From positions 1-7,731 of the forward strand of contig JASHRB010000540.1 in the NCBI GenBank assembly GCA_030037575.1: a stretch of DNA of 7,731 bases, given 5' to 3'. The notes below the pieces were generated by a model, which had not been told where the DNA came from, did no database searches, and saw only the letters and a program-made list of their open reading frames with translations. Shown one piece after another: positions 5,869-7,731 of this stretch (position 1 is its first letter; each line of letters begins with the position of its first letter). Source of the DNA: Candidatus Sulfotelmatobacter sp. Its GTDB lineage: Bacteria; Acidobacteriota; Terriglobia; Terriglobales; Acidobacteriaceae. Made by a program: the position numbers and the translations under genes.

Positions 5869-6483
5869 TCATTCGCTACTCTCCTTCACCAAATCCAGGA
5901 GTGCCTGCAACCCCATTTGAAACCGGTCCGGCATTGCGGGCGGGCGTCCCTTGCCAAAGGCCTCCTTGAGCCGGGGAAAAGCCCCTGTGGCGAGTTGCCT
6001 CTTGACGAGGTTCCGATCAACTCTTGGGTCACTGGCAGCTTCGCGAAGGGCGTATCCGAAGACGAAGTCATCGACGACGGCAAGCAACGCAAGCTTTTCT
6101 CTCGTGGTCATGGTTGTCGCGGCGAGCGCCTGCAGGCATTGTTCCATGTGGCGCATCGCGTTGACGCCGGGGGGAGCCGACAACATGGAGGAGAGCGCCC
6201 AGGGGTGTCGCAGGAAGACATCCCTTGTCCGGGTTGCGATCACGGTCAATGCCTCGTGCCAACTCGCGGGCAGGAATGGCGCCAGCACTTCACCCATGAG
6301 CGCGTCGTCCATTACGGCAATCAGGTCGGCCTTGGTCTTGACGTAGTAGTAGAGGCTCATCGTACCGACACCCAGTGCTCGAGCGATCCGGCGCATGGAA
6401 ACTGACGAGAAGCCCTCAGCGTCGGCAATTGCCAGGGCTGCGACGGCGATCTTTTCACGACTCAGTGGGGAGGAGCTTGACAT
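5869..6483 (-). CDS. TetR/AcrR-family transcriptional repressor
   Basis: A 204-residue regulator, of usual family length. The N-terminal helix-turn-helix (about 10-57) is clear: REKIAVAALAIADAEGFSSV, then MRRIARALGVGTMSLYYYVK and TKADL. The rest resembles the TetR_C ligand-binding domain (RHPWALSSMLSAPPGVNAMR, about 91-110). It is divergent from the FAD monooxygenase at 6515 with only 31 bp between the start codons, and that gap holds two matching palindromes. By analogy with many TetR pairs, it likely represses both genes until a small molecule, perhaps the substrate of the monooxygenase, releases it. The ATG at 6483 lies directly against the first palindrome and has no ribosome-binding site, so the mRNA may be leaderless. 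The inducer is unknown. Confidence 0.92.
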   Translation of the reverse strand: MSSSSPLSREKIAVAALAIADAEGFSSVSMRRIARALGVGTMSLYYYVKTKADLIAVMDDALMGEVLAPFLPASWHEALTVIATRTRDVFLRHPWALSSMLSAPPGVNAMRHMEQCLQALAATTMTTREKLALLAVVDDFVFGYALREAASDPRVDRNLVKRQLATGAFPRLKEAFGKGRPPAMPDRFQMGLQALLDLVKESSE

Positions 6484-6522
6484 TCGTACACTGTACCATT
6501 AACCTGTTCGTACAATGTACGA
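6484..6522. promoter_or_regulatory. Two TetR-type operators in the divergent promoter region
   Basis: TCGTACA-C-TGTACCA (6484-6498, one mismatch between arms) and TCGTACA-A-TGTACGA (6508-6522, perfect 7-bp arms) have their centres 24 bp apart. The first touches the tetR start codon, and the second contains the start codon of the monooxygenase (ATG 6515-6517). On the plus strand a consensus TTGACA at 6477-6482 with a weak TAACCT at 6500-6505 (17-bp spacer) may be the monooxygenase promoter; both operators would then block it. Matching half-sites and position make binding by the adjacent TetR protein very likely. Confidence 0.75.
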
Positions 6523-7731
6523 CACGCAGGTAATCATTGTCGGCGCTGGACCGACCGGCTTAACCTTGGGGATCGAACTTGCAAGGCGTTCCATCGCTTT
6601 TCGTCTAATTGACGCGGCGGAAGGTCCACTGCCCGGCTCGAGGGGAAAGGGAATTCAACCGCGCACGCTGGAAGTCTTCGAGGATCTCGGCGTCCTGGCA
6701 GCAATCCTCGAAGCGGGAACGCCGTATCCGAATGTGCGGGTGCATCTTGGGCCTCTTTCGCTGCACCTTGGACCGCTGGGAGGACACAAGCCGGCGACAC
6801 AGTGCGTGCCTTATCCGAATCTCTGGCTGCTTCCGCAGTATCGCACAGAGGAGATCCTGCGACAGCATCTAGCCCAGCTCGGCGGGCAGGTTGAATTTGG
6901 TACGGCATTCGAGCGAGTGACGGCAGGCGAACGAGGCGTACAAGTCCATTTCTCCACCGGAGAGTTAGTGACCGCAGAATACCTGATTGGCTGCGATGGC
7001 GGGCACAGCGCGGTCAGGAAGGCGCTCGGATTGGCCTTGCGCGGAGAGACTCTCGACACCGAGGCCGCGTTGGTTGCGGATGTAGAGGTCGAGGAACTGG
7101 ATCACACCTATTGGCACGTGTGGCCCTTCGCAAAAGGAGGTTCTATCGGCCTATGTCCGCTGCCGGAACCTTCGCTTTTTCAGATGATGTCGCCCCGAGA
7201 GCCCGCGGAAGGCATCGAGGTGGCAATCCAAAGAGTTTCGGGGTGCCATGTCACGCAGATTGTGTGGAGTTCGATGTATCGGCCTGCGGTCCGTATGGTC
7301 GATCACTTGAAAGTGGGCCGCACCTTCCTTGCAGGTGATGCGGCGCATTTACACCCGCCCGCCGGCGGCCAAGGATTGAACACCGGGGTTCAGGACGCGT
7401 ACAACCTGGGGTGGAAGCTAGCGCACGTTCTTCGTGGAGGCCCTGACTCACTGCTCGACACCTACGAGGCTGAACGCCTGCCGGTTGCAGCTGCAGTGCT
7501 GGGACTGAGCAAGCAGATCTATGGCACGCGCTCGCTCAAACGTGGAGAAGCGACGAATCAACTCCGACTCCATTACCGGGCTAGCGCACTGTCGTTGGGT
7601 AAACAGTTGGGGCGGCTGCACGCCGGAGACCGGATGCCGGACTTACGACTCACCGACGGCACCAGGCTGTTCGAGCAAATGCGCGGCACCCACGCCACAG
7701 AATTCATTACAAGAGACGGGATACAAATCCT
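6515..7731 (+). CDS. Class A FAD-dependent aromatic monooxygenase (3' end outside the window)
   Basis: About 405 residues are visible from the ATG at 6515, with no stop before the window edge. The fold is that of a p-hydroxybenzoate-hydroxylase-type flavoprotein, a cytoplasmic enzyme that uses NAD(P)H and O2 to hydroxylate aromatic or polyketide-like substrates. Visible motifs are the Rossmann FAD loop VGAGPTGL (9-16), the conserved Arg of GSRGKGIQPRTLEVF (42-56), the DG motif CDGGHSAVRKALG (160-172) and the GD motif GDAAHLHPPAGGQGLN (274-289) followed by DAYNLGWKLA. The last visible part (AGDRMPDLRLTDGTRLFEQM) resembles the start of the thioredoxin-like C-terminal domain of the PgaE/MhpA-like group, so the full protein should be near 500 residues. 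Relatives include both catabolic hydroxylases and antibiotic-modifying enzymes; the sequence does not decide. It is probably repressed by the divergent TetR protein and has no ribosome-binding site. Confidence 0.93.
   Translation, partial: MYDTQVIIVGAGPTGLTLGIELARRSIAFRLIDAAEGPLPGSRGKGIQPRTLEVFEDLGVLAAILEAGTPYPNVRVHLGPLSLHLGPLGGHKPATQCVPYPNLWLLPQYRTEEILRQHLAQLGGQVEFGTAFERVTAGERGVQVHFSTGELVTAEYLIGCDGGHSAVRKALGLALRGETLDTEAALVADVEVEELDHTYWHVWPFAKGGSIGLCPLPEPSLFQMMSPREPAEGIEVAIQRVSGCHVTQIVWSSMYRPAVRMVDHLKVGRTFLAGDAAHLHPPAGGQGLNTGVQDAYNLGWKLAHVLRGGPDSLLDTYEAERLPVAAAVLGLSKQIYGTRSLKRGEATNQLRLHYRASALSLGKQLGRLHAGDRMPDLRLTDGTRLFEQMRGTHATEFITRDGIQI

Noticed and set aside
5710..6405. 231-residue plus-strand ORF opposite tetR
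   Set aside because: It is the antisense shadow of tetR and the small gene; the minus strand has clear family matches.
6534..6908. Minus-strand ORFs opposite the monooxygenase
   Set aside because: The plus strand encodes an uninterrupted flavoprotein with all expected motifs; the opposite frames are shadows.
1..7731. CRISPR array
   Set aside because: No series of regularly spaced repeats of 23-40 bp exists; the only short direct repeats are the two-copy elements listed.

Overview
The window looks like an accessory stretch of a soil-type bacterial chromosome where mobile-element debris separates a few intact gene modules. GC looks moderately high by eye. The style of the tyrosine recombinase and IS630 transposase remnants resembles what I associate with Acidobacteriota; this is a tentative impression, not a proven assignment.

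Layout from left to right. (1) Positions 1-174 are the left end of an IS21-family element pointing off the window: the first 24 codons of its transposase IstA on the minus strand, a perfect 10-bp hairpin directly before the istA start codon, and two copies of a 14-bp terminal repeat. (2) Positions 220-1775 hold a two-gene plus-strand operon with an ATGA overlap: a small three-helix membrane protein of unknown function and a 12-helix MFS exporter. (3) Positions 1776-2471 carry no convincing gene. They hold a 42-nt 5' half of a tRNA-Pro(UGG) on the minus strand and a cluster of ACCGTG motifs that includes a likely terminator. (4) Positions 2472-2747 are the C-terminal catalytic end of a tyrosine recombinase (integrase), cut off upstream by a stop. 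Items 3 and 4 together look like the decayed end of an integrated element. (5) Positions 2800-4424 are a complete HipB-HipA type II toxin-antitoxin operon on the minus strand, with overlapping start and stop codons and three dyads in its promoter region. (6) Positions 4731-5015 are an unrecognised plus-strand ORF that seems to have lost its C-terminus to an IS630-family insertion. (7) Positions 5011-5637 are an IS630-family transposase remnant that lacks its N-terminus and carries one nonsense codon and one single-base deletion. (8) Positions 5659-5838 encode a small ribbon-helix-helix-like protein, probably starting at TTG, downstream of a TetR-family repressor (5869-6483). (9) From 6515 to the window end runs a divergent class A FAD monooxygenase, cut by the window edge.

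The modules most likely to work as units are these. The TetR repressor controls itself and the divergent monooxygenase through two matching palindromes in a 31-bp intergenic gap, a usual design for an inducible detoxification or modification enzyme. HipBA is a self-regulated addiction or persistence module beside a dead integrase. The small membrane protein and the MFS exporter are translationally coupled. I see no clearly new multi-gene defence system. The less described items are the coupled membrane-protein/MFS pair, the 94-residue ORF, the ribbon-helix-helix ORF and the tRNA-Pro half-gene.
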